From assembly GCA_035403465.1 (NCBI GenBank), contig DAONFG010000004.1:1-64000 (forward strand): DNA of 64,000 nucleotides. Reading direction: 5' to 3'. Shown here one piece after another: positions 35,492 to 44,332 of the stretch; within the stretch, counting starts at the first letter, position 1; every line of letters starts with the position of its first letter. The position numbers and the translations under genes are program-made. The notes under the pieces are model-generated. The model was not told the DNA's origin and ran no database searches. It saw only the letters and a program-made list of their open reading frames with translations. Source of the stretch: JAAYBQ01 sp035403465 (GTDB lineage Bacteria; Spirochaetota; UBA4802; UBA5550).

Positions 35492-35887
35492 CTACACAAC
35501 ATTTGTCTGCTTAAGCCTTGTGTTTTCGCTGATCTTGCCGATCAGAATCTCATCGGTCTTGGCAAGCCGCTGCGAAAGGATCTGTACCATCTTCGCGGCA
35601 AATGGGGGATTTTTTATAAGGAATGCGTTGAGCTGGGTAACATTATCAATAAAGGCCAGTTTCACATCCCCCAGCGCCCTGACAGTTGCACTCCTGGGTA
35701 TGCTCGTGAAGAGCGAGATTTCACCGAAAAAATCCCCTTTGCCAAGTGTTGCAACGACAAACTGTTCATTACCGTTCGTGAGAATAATGCTTACTTTCCC
35801 CTCAAGGATAATAAACATCCTCTGCTCAAACTGGCCTGTTTTTATTATATTCTCACCATTCTGATAATAGAGTATATTCTTGGACAT
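35492..35887 (-). CDS. Single cyclic-nucleotide-binding domain protein
   Basis: 131 residues forming one CAP-type cNMP-binding domain. The phosphate-binding cassette reads GDFFGEISLFTSIPRSATVRA (about 51-71), with the Arg and Glu that hold the cyclic phosphate. There is no HTH, kinase or channel domain, so it is probably a sensor subunit or adaptor. Spirochaete genomes often carry several such stand-alone domains. ATG 35887 with GAGGGG upstream. Confidence 0.85.
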   Translation of the reverse strand: MSKNILYYQNGENIIKTGQFEQRMFIILEGKVSIILTNGNEQFVVATLGKGDFFGEISLFTSIPRSATVRALGDVKLAFIDNVTQLNAFLIKNPPFAAKMVQILSQRLAKTDEILIGKISENTRLKQTNVV

Positions 35888-36019
35888 GTCCCCTCCGCAA
35901 TTCTTTGTTACATTATCGGCTTACCGGGATTTTTTCTCGATAATGGAATTTTTGAAAAAAGATTCTGTTGAAAGTGGATTTCAAGTTATATACATTTTCA
36001 GAAATTGCGGAGGATACTA

Positions 36020-36614
36020 ATGAAAACTCAAAGAATAATACACTTTTTCTTTTTGATAATTCTCTGCACATTCCCGGTTTACTCACAGGGAACTTGCGGT
36101 ATCTGACAGCTCCATGGCTGTTTTTGTTAACCCAGGCTTTGGTATCGCATACAATCTTTACCTTGAGGATACTCAGAATGAACTGGTTGATATATGGGAA
36201 CTGGCATCTTATGCCGAAAACAAGGATAAGTCAAAAGGAGCATAGGGATACACATCAATCGGTGTTGAACCCGGGTATTTTTCCGGGAACATTGTGTACG
36301 GGATTCCGCTGGCATATTATAAAATCAACAGGCCTGATTCAAATTACCTGCTGCCTGGTGGCGGACCGGGATTATACTTTGGTACTATAGAATGAAATCC
36401 TGCAGGGTCGGTTGAGTCGGATACCAAATGGACAATAGGGTGGCACACAGGCCTTGAATATCACTGGGTATGGGGCAGCGTGGATGTTTACCTTGGCGCA
36501 ACAGGCAGGTTCGCAGAAATTTTAAACTTTAAGGTATATGATCCGGATGATAATAATATGACAGCAGGGCTTACAGGCCTCTACTTTTCAGGCGGGGCCG
36601 GGTACAGGTTCTGA
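36020..36614 (+). pseudogene. Decayed outer-membrane beta-barrel protein
   Basis: ATG 36020 (GGAGG upstream) starts a signal peptide (MKTQRIIHFFFLIILCTFPVYSQ) whose frame stops at once. A one-base shift opens a frame reading VSDSSMAVFVNPGFGIAYNL, broken by TAG (36243-36245) and TGA (36393-36395), both in phase. It continues as YTSIGVEPGYFSG, GLYFGTIE, IGWHTGLEYHWVW and YFSGGAGYRF to the final TGA 36612. Alternating aromatic/polar strands and the terminal YRF are typical of a beta-barrel. One frameshift and two nonsense codons show a dead gene. Confidence 0.75.
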
Positions 36615-36628
36615 AAAAGGAGTATATT

Positions 36629-36949
36629 GTGCACCAGGAAAAACGCGCGCACCAGAGGTTTGAGATACCGCAGATATTCAAGATCGAATTTATGAGAGAG
36701 GATCCTTTCAATGCGACAGGAATTAATATCAGTGAAGGAGGGCTGCTCTGCGAAACTGAATATAACCTTGAACCGCTTTCAAGGGTCTTCATGACGTTCG
36801 TACTTCCCGACAAAAAACATGAGCTGCTGCGGAACGAGGGGTCCGTGCTCCGCGTCACAAAGAAAGGGCACATGTACCGGTTTGCCGTGGCATTCGGCGA
36901 TATGACAGATGATGATAAAGAGGAACTGCGCAGGTACCTGAAGCATTGA
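36629..36949 (+). CDS. PilZ domain protein (c-di-GMP receptor)
   Basis: 106 residues from GTG 36629, with AAGGAG 8 bases upstream. The c-di-GMP motifs are present: RAHQR (R6-x3-R10) and NISEGG (N33-x-S-x-x-G). Single domain, no partner. It would bind cyclic di-GMP and act on motility, envelope or transcription. It follows the decayed barrel gene directly and may once have shared its transcript. Confidence 0.88.
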   Translation: MHQEKRAHQRFEIPQIFKIEFMREDPFNATGINISEGGLLCETEYNLEPLSRVFMTFVLPDKKHELLRNEGSVLRVTKKGHMYRFAVAFGDMTDDDKEELRRYLKH

Positions 36950-37082
36950 TGTTGTCTGCAGTCCGGTACACACCCTGGCTATAAGGCATCTGCCGGACCG
37001 CTCTTAAATCTGTGTTCGTTCAATCCAATAATTCTTGACATGGATTCCGCAAAACAGTTCAGTAATAACCAATGGTAAAACA

Positions 37083-37859
37083 ATGATCACAGGTTTTTTC
37101 GATTCAGGCATAGGGGGGATCACGGTTCTTCACGAGGCAATGAAGATCATGCCGAGCTGTGACTATATCTATTACGCCGACAGCGACAACACGCCCTACG
37201 GCACAAGGCCGAAGGATGAAGTCACGGCCCTGGTGCTTTCAGCAGTGGATTTTATTGCCGGGTATGGGGTCGACGCTGTTGTGATCGCATGCAACACGGC
37301 CACAAGCGTTGCGATTGAGACCCTCCGCAGCCGGTACTCCATACCGGTGATAGGAATGGAACCCGCAATCAAACCCGCAGTGGAGAAAAACGGGAAGCTG
37401 CATAAACGCGTACTGGTGACTGCTACCCCGCTCACACTTAAAGAGGAGAAACTGAAAAACCTCATTTCGCGCGTTGACAATGAACATATAGTGGACCTGC
37501 TGCCGCTTCCCGGGCTTGTGAAATTCGCCGAGGACTACCGTTTTGATGATGCTGATGTCCGGTCCTACCTTGAGCATGAACTCTCAGCTATTGATGCAAA
37601 CCTTTACAGTACAGTGGTCCTTGGATGTACCCATTTCCTTTATTACAGGCATCTGCTGAAAAGAATCCTCCCCGCGGCAATAGATATAATAGACGGGAAC
37701 GCGGGGACTGTGCGCAATCTAAAGAACATCCTGGAACAAAAAAACATACAGGTTAGCGGCAGCGGGTCAGTGACCTATTACACGTCGGGCAGACTTGTTG
37801 AGGATAAAAAACTCCTGGATAAATATAGTAATCTTCACAGTATGCTTGATTCACAGTGA
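37083..37859 (+). CDS. murI: Glutamate racemase
   Basis: 258 residues from ATG 37083 (MITGFFDSGIGGITV). The two catalytic cysteines are in VVIACNTATSVA (C70) and VVLGCTHFLYY; Asp7 of FDSGIGG and the YYADSDNTPYG loop are conserved. It supplies D-glutamate for peptidoglycan. The frame stays open back to 37035 but without family similarity. It ends on the left arm of a terminator. Confidence 0.95.
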   Translation: MITGFFDSGIGGITVLHEAMKIMPSCDYIYYADSDNTPYGTRPKDEVTALVLSAVDFIAGYGVDAVVIACNTATSVAIETLRSRYSIPVIGMEPAIKPAVEKNGKLHKRVLVTATPLTLKEEKLKNLISRVDNEHIVDLLPLPGLVKFAEDYRFDDADVRSYLEHELSAIDANLYSTVVLGCTHFLYYRHLLKRILPAAIDIIDGNAGTVRNLKNILEQKNIQVSGSGSVTYYTSGRLVEDKKLLDKYSNLHSMLDSQ

Positions 37860-37893
37860 TTAAAAAAACCGCACGGTGGCGGTTTTTTTAATC
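37858..37893. terminator. Bidirectional terminator after murI
   Basis: 15-bp stem GATTAAAAAAACCGC / GCGGTTTTTTTAATC (37858-37872 / 37879-37893), loop ACGGTG. It overlaps the last base pair of the murI stop and also faces the minus-strand gene ending at 37912. Confidence 0.92.
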
Positions 37894-37911
37894 TAACCTG
37901 CACGCATGAAT

Positions 37912-38409
37912 CTATTTCACAATAACTCTCATGTTGTTAAGCCTTACCTTGTAGCCGCCGGAAACAGTTATGTATCCCTTGTATTTGTCTGATACATCGG
38001 TAATTTTTGCCATGAACCAGTTATTGGACCGTGCCTCATCCTTGTTCTCCGGTGCGCGGTATACACCTTCGTCGTCCCCGGCTTCAAGAATGATTACCTC
38101 AACGCCAACCTTGATTTCGGTTTCAGCAAGCTTGCGTGTTTTGTAATAAAATTTTGTCCACATCTCCTCGCCTGATGCTACTACCATGAACTGCGCCTCA
38201 TTTTTTGTCTCTTTCGTGGCAGGGGCCATCATCTTTGCAAGGTAGACATATTTCCATGGCAGGGTGAATTTTTCGGTAGAAACGAAGTATTCATCATCCT
38301 GTATGAAATGTGCGTCATCCTCCTGTGCAGAGAGGGGAACACAAAGTGTTATTACTATAAATGCCAATACCGAAAGGAGCAGGCTGTTTGCAATTGTTTT
38401 TGATTTCAT
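37912..38409 (-). CDS. Small exported protein, unknown
   Basis: 165 residues from ATG 38409 (GGAGG 7 bases upstream). Signal peptide MKSKTIANSLLLSVLAFIVI...PLSAQ; the mature part has a compact beta-rich domain (EIKVGVEVIILEAGDDEG, AKITDVSDKYKGYITVSGG). Such barrels resemble SH3-like domains of exported spirochaete proteins, but no named family is recognised. Monocistronic. Confidence 0.65.
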   Translation of the reverse strand: MKSKTIANSLLLSVLAFIVITLCVPLSAQEDDAHFIQDDEYFVSTEKFTLPWKYVYLAKMMAPATKETKNEAQFMVVASGEEMWTKFYYKTRKLAETEIKVGVEVIILEAGDDEGVYRAPENKDEARSNNWFMAKITDVSDKYKGYITVSGGYKVRLNNMRVIVK

Positions 38410-38705
38410 CGGTTCCTCCGTTGAATTTTTATATGGTGGAATATAAATATCCGTGTAAACGGAAATCAATCAATATTTGGCAGAAAATATTATTTTAGGA
38501 TCATTTAGTTCTGTTGGAAGGATGAACCTCTCCGGTGTTTAACAGAGACTTTTAAGGGCCGGGGGGTAAAGCTCCGGAAAACTCCCGGGATGGGCTCACC
38601 TGTTGATGCAAAATTGAGTTTTGTACATCATATAAAAATTTATACTATGAAGAAAAATTTTTTCACGGCAGGCGTATTTTTCGTATTAATCATGAGGAGA
38701 ATTAT

Positions 38706-40223
38706 ATGCTTTCAAAAACAATTTCGCTGGGTTTGCAGGGCATAAGCGCAGGCAGGGTGGATATCGAGGTTGATATAATGAGGGGGCTTCCGGGATTTAC
38801 CATAGTGGGGCTGCCCGATTCCGTAATAAGGGAGTCAAGGGAGAGGATAAGGGCCGCGATCGAAAACAGCGGCTACGAGTTCCCGCCCAGGAACTATATA
38901 GTCAACCTTGCCCCGGCAGGTTTTAAAAAACAGGGGGCCAACTTTGACCTGCCTGTTGCCATGTCGGTGCTCAAATCAACAGAGCAGATTTTTTGCGATA
39001 TAACAAAGATCCCCATGGTTGGCGAGCTGTCGCTTGACGGCAGGGTCAAGTCCGTGCGCGGTGTTATCTCAATGGTTATTGCACTCTACAGGCTTGGTTT
39101 CAGGCAGATGATAGTCCCGCACCAGAACAGGGTCGAGGCCTCTGCTGTTGAGGGGATAGATATATTTCCCGTGGAAAATATTTCCATGGCAATAGATGTC
39201 TTTGAGGGCAGGGCAGAGCCCTTCGCGAGGGGCGGGCTTCCGGTTAAGGTGCAGGAATACATTCATGACTTCAGTGATGTTAAGGGACAGGAGAATGCGA
39301 AGAGGGGGCTGGAGATCGCAGCTGCGGGTATGCACAATATACTTTTATACGGCGCTCCCGGATCAGGCAAAACAATGCTTGCAAGGCGCATGCCATCTAT
39401 CATGCCGCAGCTTACTAAAGAGAGGTCTATCGAAACTACCATGATCCACTCTGCCGCAGGCATACTTCCCGACAACGGCATGCTCATAGAGGTGCCGCCG
39501 TTCAGGGCGCCGCACCATACTGCGTCCGAGGTTGCTCTTGTGGGCGGCGGTACTAATCCCGGCGCGGGCGAGGTCTCGCTTGCTCATAACGGAGTACTGT
39601 TTCTTGATGAAATCGTGGAGTTTAAAAACAATGTGATCCAGGCACTCAGGCAGCCGCTTGAAGACAGGGAAGTCACTGTCGCACGCGCCGCAGGTACTGT
39701 CACGTTCCCTGCGGATTTTATGCTGGTGGCTGCAGGGAATCCGTGCCAGTGCGGGTACCTCTTTGATGAAGATATTGAGTGCACATGTTCGCAGGCAAAG
39801 ATAAGCCAGTACTACCAGAAAATTGCAGGCCCGATCATTGACAGGATCGACATGGAACTCCTGGTTAACAGGGTGCCGTACAGGGACCTTGTGGATACGG
39901 GGCAGGCTGAATCCTCTGCGGCAATAAGGGAACGGATCATGCGTGCAGGTGAAATCCAGTGCGCCAGGTCCAGGGATGGATCGGTCAGTTTCAATTCAAG
40001 GATGAGCAACCGAGAGATAAAAAAACACTGCAGGCTCGATCCGGATGACGAACAGTTCCTTGAATCCGCGGTGAAAAAGATGCATATCACAGCCCGGTCT
40101 TTTTTTAAAATACTTAAAGTGAGCAGGACAATTGCAGACCTTGATAATTCAGTTAAAATACAGAGAAAGCATCTTCTTGAGGCCATATCGTACAAGAACC
40201 TGAACAGGAACTACAGGTTGTAA
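38706..40223 (+). CDS. comM: YifB/ComM family Mg-chelatase-like AAA+ ATPase
   Basis: 505 residues, full length: N-terminal Lon-protease-like fold (GLQGISAGRVDIEVDIMRGLPGF), central AAA+ domain (Walker A GAPGSGKTML, Walker B LFLDEIVEF, APHHTAS) and a C-terminal region with the four-cysteine motif CQCGY...CTCS. ComM is a helicase that promotes branch migration during natural transformation. AGGAG precedes the ATG. No other competence gene is close. Confidence 0.92.
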   Translation: MLSKTISLGLQGISAGRVDIEVDIMRGLPGFTIVGLPDSVIRESRERIRAAIENSGYEFPPRNYIVNLAPAGFKKQGANFDLPVAMSVLKSTEQIFCDITKIPMVGELSLDGRVKSVRGVISMVIALYRLGFRQMIVPHQNRVEASAVEGIDIFPVENISMAIDVFEGRAEPFARGGLPVKVQEYIHDFSDVKGQENAKRGLEIAAAGMHNILLYGAPGSGKTMLARRMPSIMPQLTKERSIETTMIHSAAGILPDNGMLIEVPPFRAPHHTASEVALVGGGTNPGAGEVSLAHNGVLFLDEIVEFKNNVIQALRQPLEDREVTVARAAGTVTFPADFMLVAAGNPCQCGYLFDEDIECTCSQAKISQYYQKIAGPIIDRIDMELLVNRVPYRDLVDTGQAESSAAIRERIMRAGEIQCARSRDGSVSFNSRMSNREIKKHCRLDPDDEQFLESAVKKMHITARSFFKILKVSRTIADLDNSVKIQRKHLLEAISYKNLNRNYRL

Positions 40224-40288
40224 AGGTATCATCAATCGGAGTTAGCGGTATTGTACGAGGTATTTTTAACAACAGTTTCCCGGTGCGA

Positions 40289-40320
40289 AAAAATCCCCCC
40301 GATTATTCGGGGGGATTTTT
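40289..40320. terminator. Rho-independent terminator
   Basis: Stem AAAAATCCCCCCGA / TCGGGGGGATTTTT with loop TTAT, A- and T-tracts on both sides. It lies between comM and the convergent acyl-CoA synthetase gene, so it serves both. Confidence 0.92.
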
Positions 40321-40368
40321 GTTAATGACAATTCTGTTTTCTGCAGGAGCTGTTATAGATGCTGCCTT

Positions 40369-42342
40369 TTAATGCACATACATCTTTTCAATTTCCGCTG
40401 TATACTTCTCAAAAATTACTTTCTTCTTTGTTTTCTGGGTAGGTGTCAGCATACCATTCTGCTCTGTAAATCTTTCGTTAAGAATAGTGTACTGTTTTAT
40501 ATGCTCAAAGCCTTCAAGTTCTTTGTTAGCTTTGGCGACTTCCTCTGCAATAAGACCCCTGATATTTCCTTTCTCGATAAAATCAGCACCGACTTTAACA
40601 ACCATCGGCGCACCCGCAGAGTTGTCTATTACCACCTGGCTTTTATCGTACTCGATCCCCTCTCTGTCAAACTTATCCTTAAAGTAATTCAGGCTTGGCA
40701 CAAAAAGACTGCTTATTACAGCACGCTCATCCCCTATGGTAAAGACCTGGTCGATGTACGGGCTGGTTGCGAAGAGAGATTCAATCTTCGCGGGAGCTAC
40801 ATTCTTGCCGCTGGAGAGACAGATAATTGCTTTAATACGGTCAACGATTTTGTAGTAGCCGTATTTATCAACCTCAACCTTGTCGCCTGTCTTAAACCAT
40901 CCGTCTGCTGTGAATGATTCGGATGTCTCCTGCGGCTTGTTCCAGTACCTTTTGAAAATGCCGGCACCTTTGAGTTCAAGTTCGCCGATTTGTGATACAC
41001 GGAGCCTGCTCCCGTTTGACGCCAGACCGATAGATCCGGGCCTGCAGGCAAGGAGAGGCATATTCGAGCATGCGTTAAAACTCTCGGTTGATCCGTATCC
41101 CTCGCTTACCCTGATCCCTATGATATAAAAGAATTTAAGGAGATCGGGTGATATGGACGCACTTGCCGAAAATGAATGTTTGAAGTTCTTTCCGAACAGG
41201 GCTCTAACCTTCGCAAAGAGTTTATCAGCAATTTTATACTTTATCTTTAACCCGAGCGGCAGGTTCCCGGTTATATCAAAATCATGCCCCATGTTATATG
41301 TATCTGTTTCCGCATCGTATCTCTGCATAAAGACCTCACCGCCGACTTTAAGTGCCCAGTCGAAGAGTTTTCTCTTGAGCCCTTTTTCACCCATTTTTTG
41401 CTGAAGCTGTATGTAGATTTTTTCATAAAGCCGGGGAACACAGTTGATCCAGTGCGGGTTGTATTTCTGTAAATCATCAAGCAGTGTACCGGGTGAATCC
41501 GCGTATGCGATTGTACAGCCGTTATAAATTGCTGCTAACTGGCATGATCCCCTGTCAAATATATGCGCAAGGGGCAGGAAGCAGAGGGTCGTGTATTCTG
41601 TCTTAAATTTCATGCCGCAGTAGGTAAAGAACTCATCTACCCCGTACATTCTTGAAGAGGCATTGTGGTGTGTAAGCACAACGCCTTTGCCCTGTCCGGT
41701 TGTGCCTGAAGTATAGAGTATGGTGTAGATATCGTCAAGAATGACCCCGTCTCTCCGGGCAATGTACGCATCATAGTTGATTTTTTCTTTTTTCCATTCG
41801 ATACCGGTTTTTTCAAGGTCGGTTAAACTTATAATCCTTGCGTCATTGCTTTTATATTCGCGGTCCATTACTATAATTTTTTCAAGCTTAGGCATGTCGC
41901 TGAAACCGGCCAGCATCATTTTGATAAGGTCATCCCCCCTGAGAAATATGAATCTGCTCCCTGAATCATTTATAATATAGGAGGCTTCCCTGACGGAAAG
42001 CGTGGGATATATTGTAACACTTACACCGTTTGCACAGGTTATGGCCATATCAGCATGGGTCCAGTAGGGACTGCTGGCCGACATGATTGCAGCCATATCC
42101 TGCCTGCCCAGGCCAATGCTCATCAGGCCGCAGGCATAGTTTTCGACCCTTGCATAAACTTCACCCCATGTCATTTTTCCGTTATTGTCGCCGTTATACA
42201 GGGCAGGATTAAAGAGCTGCAGGTCTTTTGCTGCATAAATTTTTGAATTCTCAACATATTTACTGGTAACCGTAGGCAGCTGAATACTTTCCCATTTCCA
42301 CTGGTCCTTCCATGGCAGGTTAAAATAATCAATATTGGTCAT
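40369..42342 (-). CDS. Long-chain acyl-CoA synthetase (AMP-forming)
   Basis: 657 residues, ANL superfamily. P-loop LYTSGTTGQGKGVVLTH (about 210-226), adenylate motif EGYGSTE, the hinge GWFKTGDKVEVDKYGYYKIVDRIK, and a C-terminal catalytic lysine region (TPTQKTKKKVI). It activates fatty acids to acyl-CoA for phospholipid synthesis or beta-oxidation. The long form resembles eukaryotic-type ACSL enzymes common in spirochaetes. AAGGGGG precedes the ATG. It fits metabolically with the ETF:quinone oxidoreductase at 2.3 kb. Confidence 0.88.
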   Translation of the reverse strand: MTNIDYFNLPWKDQWKWESIQLPTVTSKYVENSKIYAAKDLQLFNPALYNGDNNGKMTWGEVYARVENYACGLMSIGLGRQDMAAIMSASSPYWTHADMAITCANGVSVTIYPTLSVREASYIINDSGSRFIFLRGDDLIKMMLAGFSDMPKLEKIIVMDREYKSNDARIISLTDLEKTGIEWKKEKINYDAYIARRDGVILDDIYTILYTSGTTGQGKGVVLTHHNASSRMYGVDEFFTYCGMKFKTEYTTLCFLPLAHIFDRGSCQLAAIYNGCTIAYADSPGTLLDDLQKYNPHWINCVPRLYEKIYIQLQQKMGEKGLKRKLFDWALKVGGEVFMQRYDAETDTYNMGHDFDITGNLPLGLKIKYKIADKLFAKVRALFGKNFKHSFSASASISPDLLKFFYIIGIRVSEGYGSTESFNACSNMPLLACRPGSIGLASNGSRLRVSQIGELELKGAGIFKRYWNKPQETSESFTADGWFKTGDKVEVDKYGYYKIVDRIKAIICLSSGKNVAPAKIESLFATSPYIDQVFTIGDERAVISSLFVPSLNYFKDKFDREGIEYDKSQVVIDNSAGAPMVVKVGADFIEKGNIRGLIAEEVAKANKELEGFEHIKQYTILNERFTEQNGMLTPTQKTKKKVIFEKYTAEIEKMYVH

Positions 42343-42384
42343 AGAGATTCCCCCTTAATTTTTAAATTTCTGTATGTTTAAAAA

Positions 42385-42413
42385 ACAGTACTATTTGTAA
42401 ACATTTTTGACAA
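42385..42413 (-). promoter_or_regulatory. Candidate sigma-70 promoter for the acyl-CoA synthetase gene
   Basis: On the minus strand, TTGTCA (42413-42408), a 17-base spacer, then TACTGT (42390-42385), about 43 bases upstream of ATG 42342. The -35 matches 5 of 6 and the -10 is partial. Confidence 0.35.
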
Positions 42414-42866
42414 GAACGTCATTCAGTAAAATGAATGTCAAGCAGTTAATTAGATTTAATTACTCATTATAAGAACCGTGTATTGTATAGAGTGTTTAAT
42501 GAAAAAAGTACACCGGAGTTGCAGGTCATATATTTTAAGCACATGCTGTTTCAGAGATTTGCATGTTTGGTATTAATAATTAACGATTATTGAGGAACGG
42601 TATAAGCAGGGGGTATCAGGATAGACATTATGTCGCCTGTTGTATTATTGATACTATTCTGTATCATTTTTATAAATTCCTGGCAGGAATGCTCATCCTA
42701 ACCTGAATTATATAATTGATCTGTTTAGATAAATCCCCCTTGCCTGAAATAGCTTATGTACCCGGTATTGATGTTTTCCTGATAAATAACCTGGACAGGT
42801 TTAAATTTGAATTATTTTTGCGGTTCCGTTAAAAAATATATGACATGATGAGCTTAATTAAATAAC
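42414..42866. other. Intergenic region without genes
   Basis: About 450 bp, A+T-rich, between the acyl-CoA synthetase promoter and the sigma-54-type promoter. A 25-codon frame at 42499-42576 lacks a ribosome-binding site and is not called. An activator site for the sigma-54 promoter would be expected here, but no clear inverted repeat was found. Confidence 0.4.
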
Positions 42867-42882
42867 TGGCATATATGTTGCA
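42867..42882 (+). promoter_or_regulatory. Sigma-54 (RpoN) promoter
   Basis: TGGCATATATGTTGCA fits TGGCAYR-N4-TTGCW, with the invariant GG (42868-42869) and GC (42880-42881) exactly 12 bases apart. Transcription would start near 42893, 44 bases before the ATG of a 66-residue protein. It is the best RpoN site I found in the window. Confidence 0.65.
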
Positions 42883-42936
42883 TATTATTGTTATGTCTGC
42901 AGCGGCATTTATTCAGACATTACATGGAGGAATAGA

Positions 42937-43137
42937 ATGAGAGGTAACATAATAACTTTAGGCAACCAGAAACTGGATTTTTCACAGTTCTGCGCGAAAG
43001 TTGAAAAATATGACATTGAACTTACAAGGGCGGATGTTATAAGTATTCTTAACGAGACAAAAGAGAAAAATCCTTCACTTCTGCCCGCAATCCTCAATGT
43101 TATAAAAAATACCTACCATATCAATCTTGCGTTTTAA
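42937..43137 (+). CDS. 66-residue protein under a sigma-54 promoter, unknown
   Basis: Soluble protein of 66 residues (MRGNIITLGNQKLDFSQF...NTYHINLAF), mostly helical, with no motif I recognise. Evidence that it is real: GGAGG 8 bases before the ATG, a sigma-54 promoter 55 bases upstream and a terminator directly after. It is a single-gene transcript, so it is probably made under a specific condition through an RpoN activator. Nothing in the neighbourhood suggests its partner. Confidence 0.75.
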   Translation: MRGNIITLGNQKLDFSQFCAKVEKYDIELTRADVISILNETKEKNPSLLPAILNVIKNTYHINLAF

Positions 43138-43160
43138 AAAGCGGGATACCGCTGGTCCGG

Positions 43161-43184
43161 CCGCCATCACATGATGGCGGTTTC
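43161..43184. terminator. Rho-independent terminator
   Basis: 9-bp stem CCGCCATCA / TGATGGCGG (43161-43169 / 43172-43180), followed by TTTCTGTTTT. It ends the 66-residue gene; the minus-strand gene ending at 43189 may use it too, less well. Confidence 0.8.
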
Positions 43185-43188
43185 TGTT

Positions 43189-43470
43189 TTAAGTGATGTT
43201 TTTGTTGATCCTTGTCACATCAAAGCCTTCGCCTACAAGCCTTTCATATAATGGATTAAGGTCGTCGGACTTTTCGCTGTATTTGTAGATTATCGAATCC
43301 TTGTATGTGAGCAGGTCAACCTTTCTGAGTACGACGACATCAATCTGGGCATCCGTTGTCTGTTCAACCCTTCTTTCGTTTACTTCAGAAAATGCGATTT
43401 TTACTATTCCAAGCTCTTTCACTTTCTTTATGAAATCATCAGCTGATGCAAAAATATGTTCGTATGACAT
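43189..43470 (-). CDS. Small cytosolic protein, unknown
   Basis: 93 residues from ATG 43470 (GGAGG 6 bases upstream; the longer frame to 43542 overlaps the upstream gene). Charged, alpha/beta (MSYEHIFASADDFIKKVKEL, VVVLRKVDLLTYKDS). No family known to me. It follows the metallophosphoesterase-like lipoprotein gene by 25 bases on the same strand, and glyA lies just upstream of that. Confidence 0.65.
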   Translation of the reverse strand: MSYEHIFASADDFIKKVKELGIVKIAFSEVNERRVEQTTDAQIDVVVLRKVDLLTYKDSIIYKYSEKSDDLNPLYERLVGEGFDVTRINKNIT

Positions 43471-43495
43471 TAGTCCTCCGGATTTATAATGATCG

Positions 43496-44326
43496 TTACT
43501 GCGTAATGACCCGCTCTGGCGATACCTGTATGTGGTTTTCATCTATGTTTACAAGGTAGTACTGGTTTTTTTTTCTGCTGTCCTTTTTGTCGTTGTATCC
43601 GCCGCAGCCCGTTGTATAGTATTCAACGCCGCCGTAATAACTGCTGCTGTACTTCTCCTCTTCGCCGGAAAATACTGCTTTCACTTTATACTTGATAAAC
43701 AGTTCCATGAGCACAGTATTTTTAAGCACTGCTTTCCCCTTGATCTTATCCTCTGCAAAAACCGGGTGGTGCGTAATAACGAATACAGAACTGTATTCGT
43801 GCGATTTTTCCAGGTCTTCTTTCAGCCAGTTCATCTGCCTGCTGTCGAGCAGGTTGTCAATGCCGCTGTTGGTGTTGAGTGTTATAAAGTGGATTGAGCC
43901 ATAGTTGAATGAATAGTACGGCATGCGTCCGGAATGCTTTATGTACAGGTCAAGGGTCCCGTTGTGGCTGTCGCTCTCGCCGGGGATTGTATACACCGCG
44001 GCAGGGATACGCTTGAGCATCGGGAAGAATATCAGCATCTGTCTCTCTACGTCCTGCACGATAATTCCCCGCGCATCAGACCCGCCGTAAACTGCATTTC
44101 CAGTATGTATAACAATTTCAGGCCTGCGGCTTTCAATGGAGTTCAGGACTGCATCAAGGTTCTCTGTAAATCCGCTGAAGGGTGACTCGGGCTTTGTGTT
44201 GCCGAAAATGATGAAGCTCACTGACTGCGTTACCGGCTGGCTCCCTGCACATCCTGTACAAAGCACGGCTGCAGCAAGGATGGCGGAAATAAAAGCAGCT
44301 ATATAACGGGTAACGCGTCCGATCAT
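43496..44326 (-). CDS. Metallophosphoesterase-fold lipoprotein lacking metal ligands
   Basis: 276 residues. Signal with likely lipid cysteine C26 (VLCTGC). The body follows the calcineurin-like phosphoesterase pattern block by block, but the ligands are changed: FGNTKP (usual D-x-H/D), TGNAVYGG (usual GD), IPGESDS (usual GNHD) and FSGEEEKY (usual GHxH). Only ITHHPVF (186-188) keeps the family histidine. It should bind few or no metals, so it is probably a non-catalytic surface or periplasmic protein. It starts 6 bases after the glyA stop and is followed by a small unknown gene, apparently in one operon. Confidence 0.75.
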   Translation of the reverse strand: MIGRVTRYIAAFISAILAAAVLCTGCAGSQPVTQSVSFIIFGNTKPESPFSGFTENLDAVLNSIESRRPEIVIHTGNAVYGGSDARGIIVQDVERQMLIFFPMLKRIPAAVYTIPGESDSHNGTLDLYIKHSGRMPYYSFNYGSIHFITLNTNSGIDNLLDSRQMNWLKEDLEKSHEYSSVFVITHHPVFAEDKIKGKAVLKNTVLMELFIKYKVKAVFSGEEEKYSSSYYGGVEYYTTGCGGYNDKKDSRKKNQYYLVNIDENHIQVSPERVITQ

Positions 44327-44332
44327 CAGCTG

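Noticed and set aside
5680..36614. Alternative genetic code (stop codon reassignment) to explain the in-frame stops
   Set aside because: Broken genes use TAA, TAG and TGA, two also need frameshifts, and many intact genes end normally at these codons.
42499..42576. 25-codon frame MKKVHRSC... in the intergenic region
   Set aside because: No Shine-Dalgarno, no motif, and length expected by chance.
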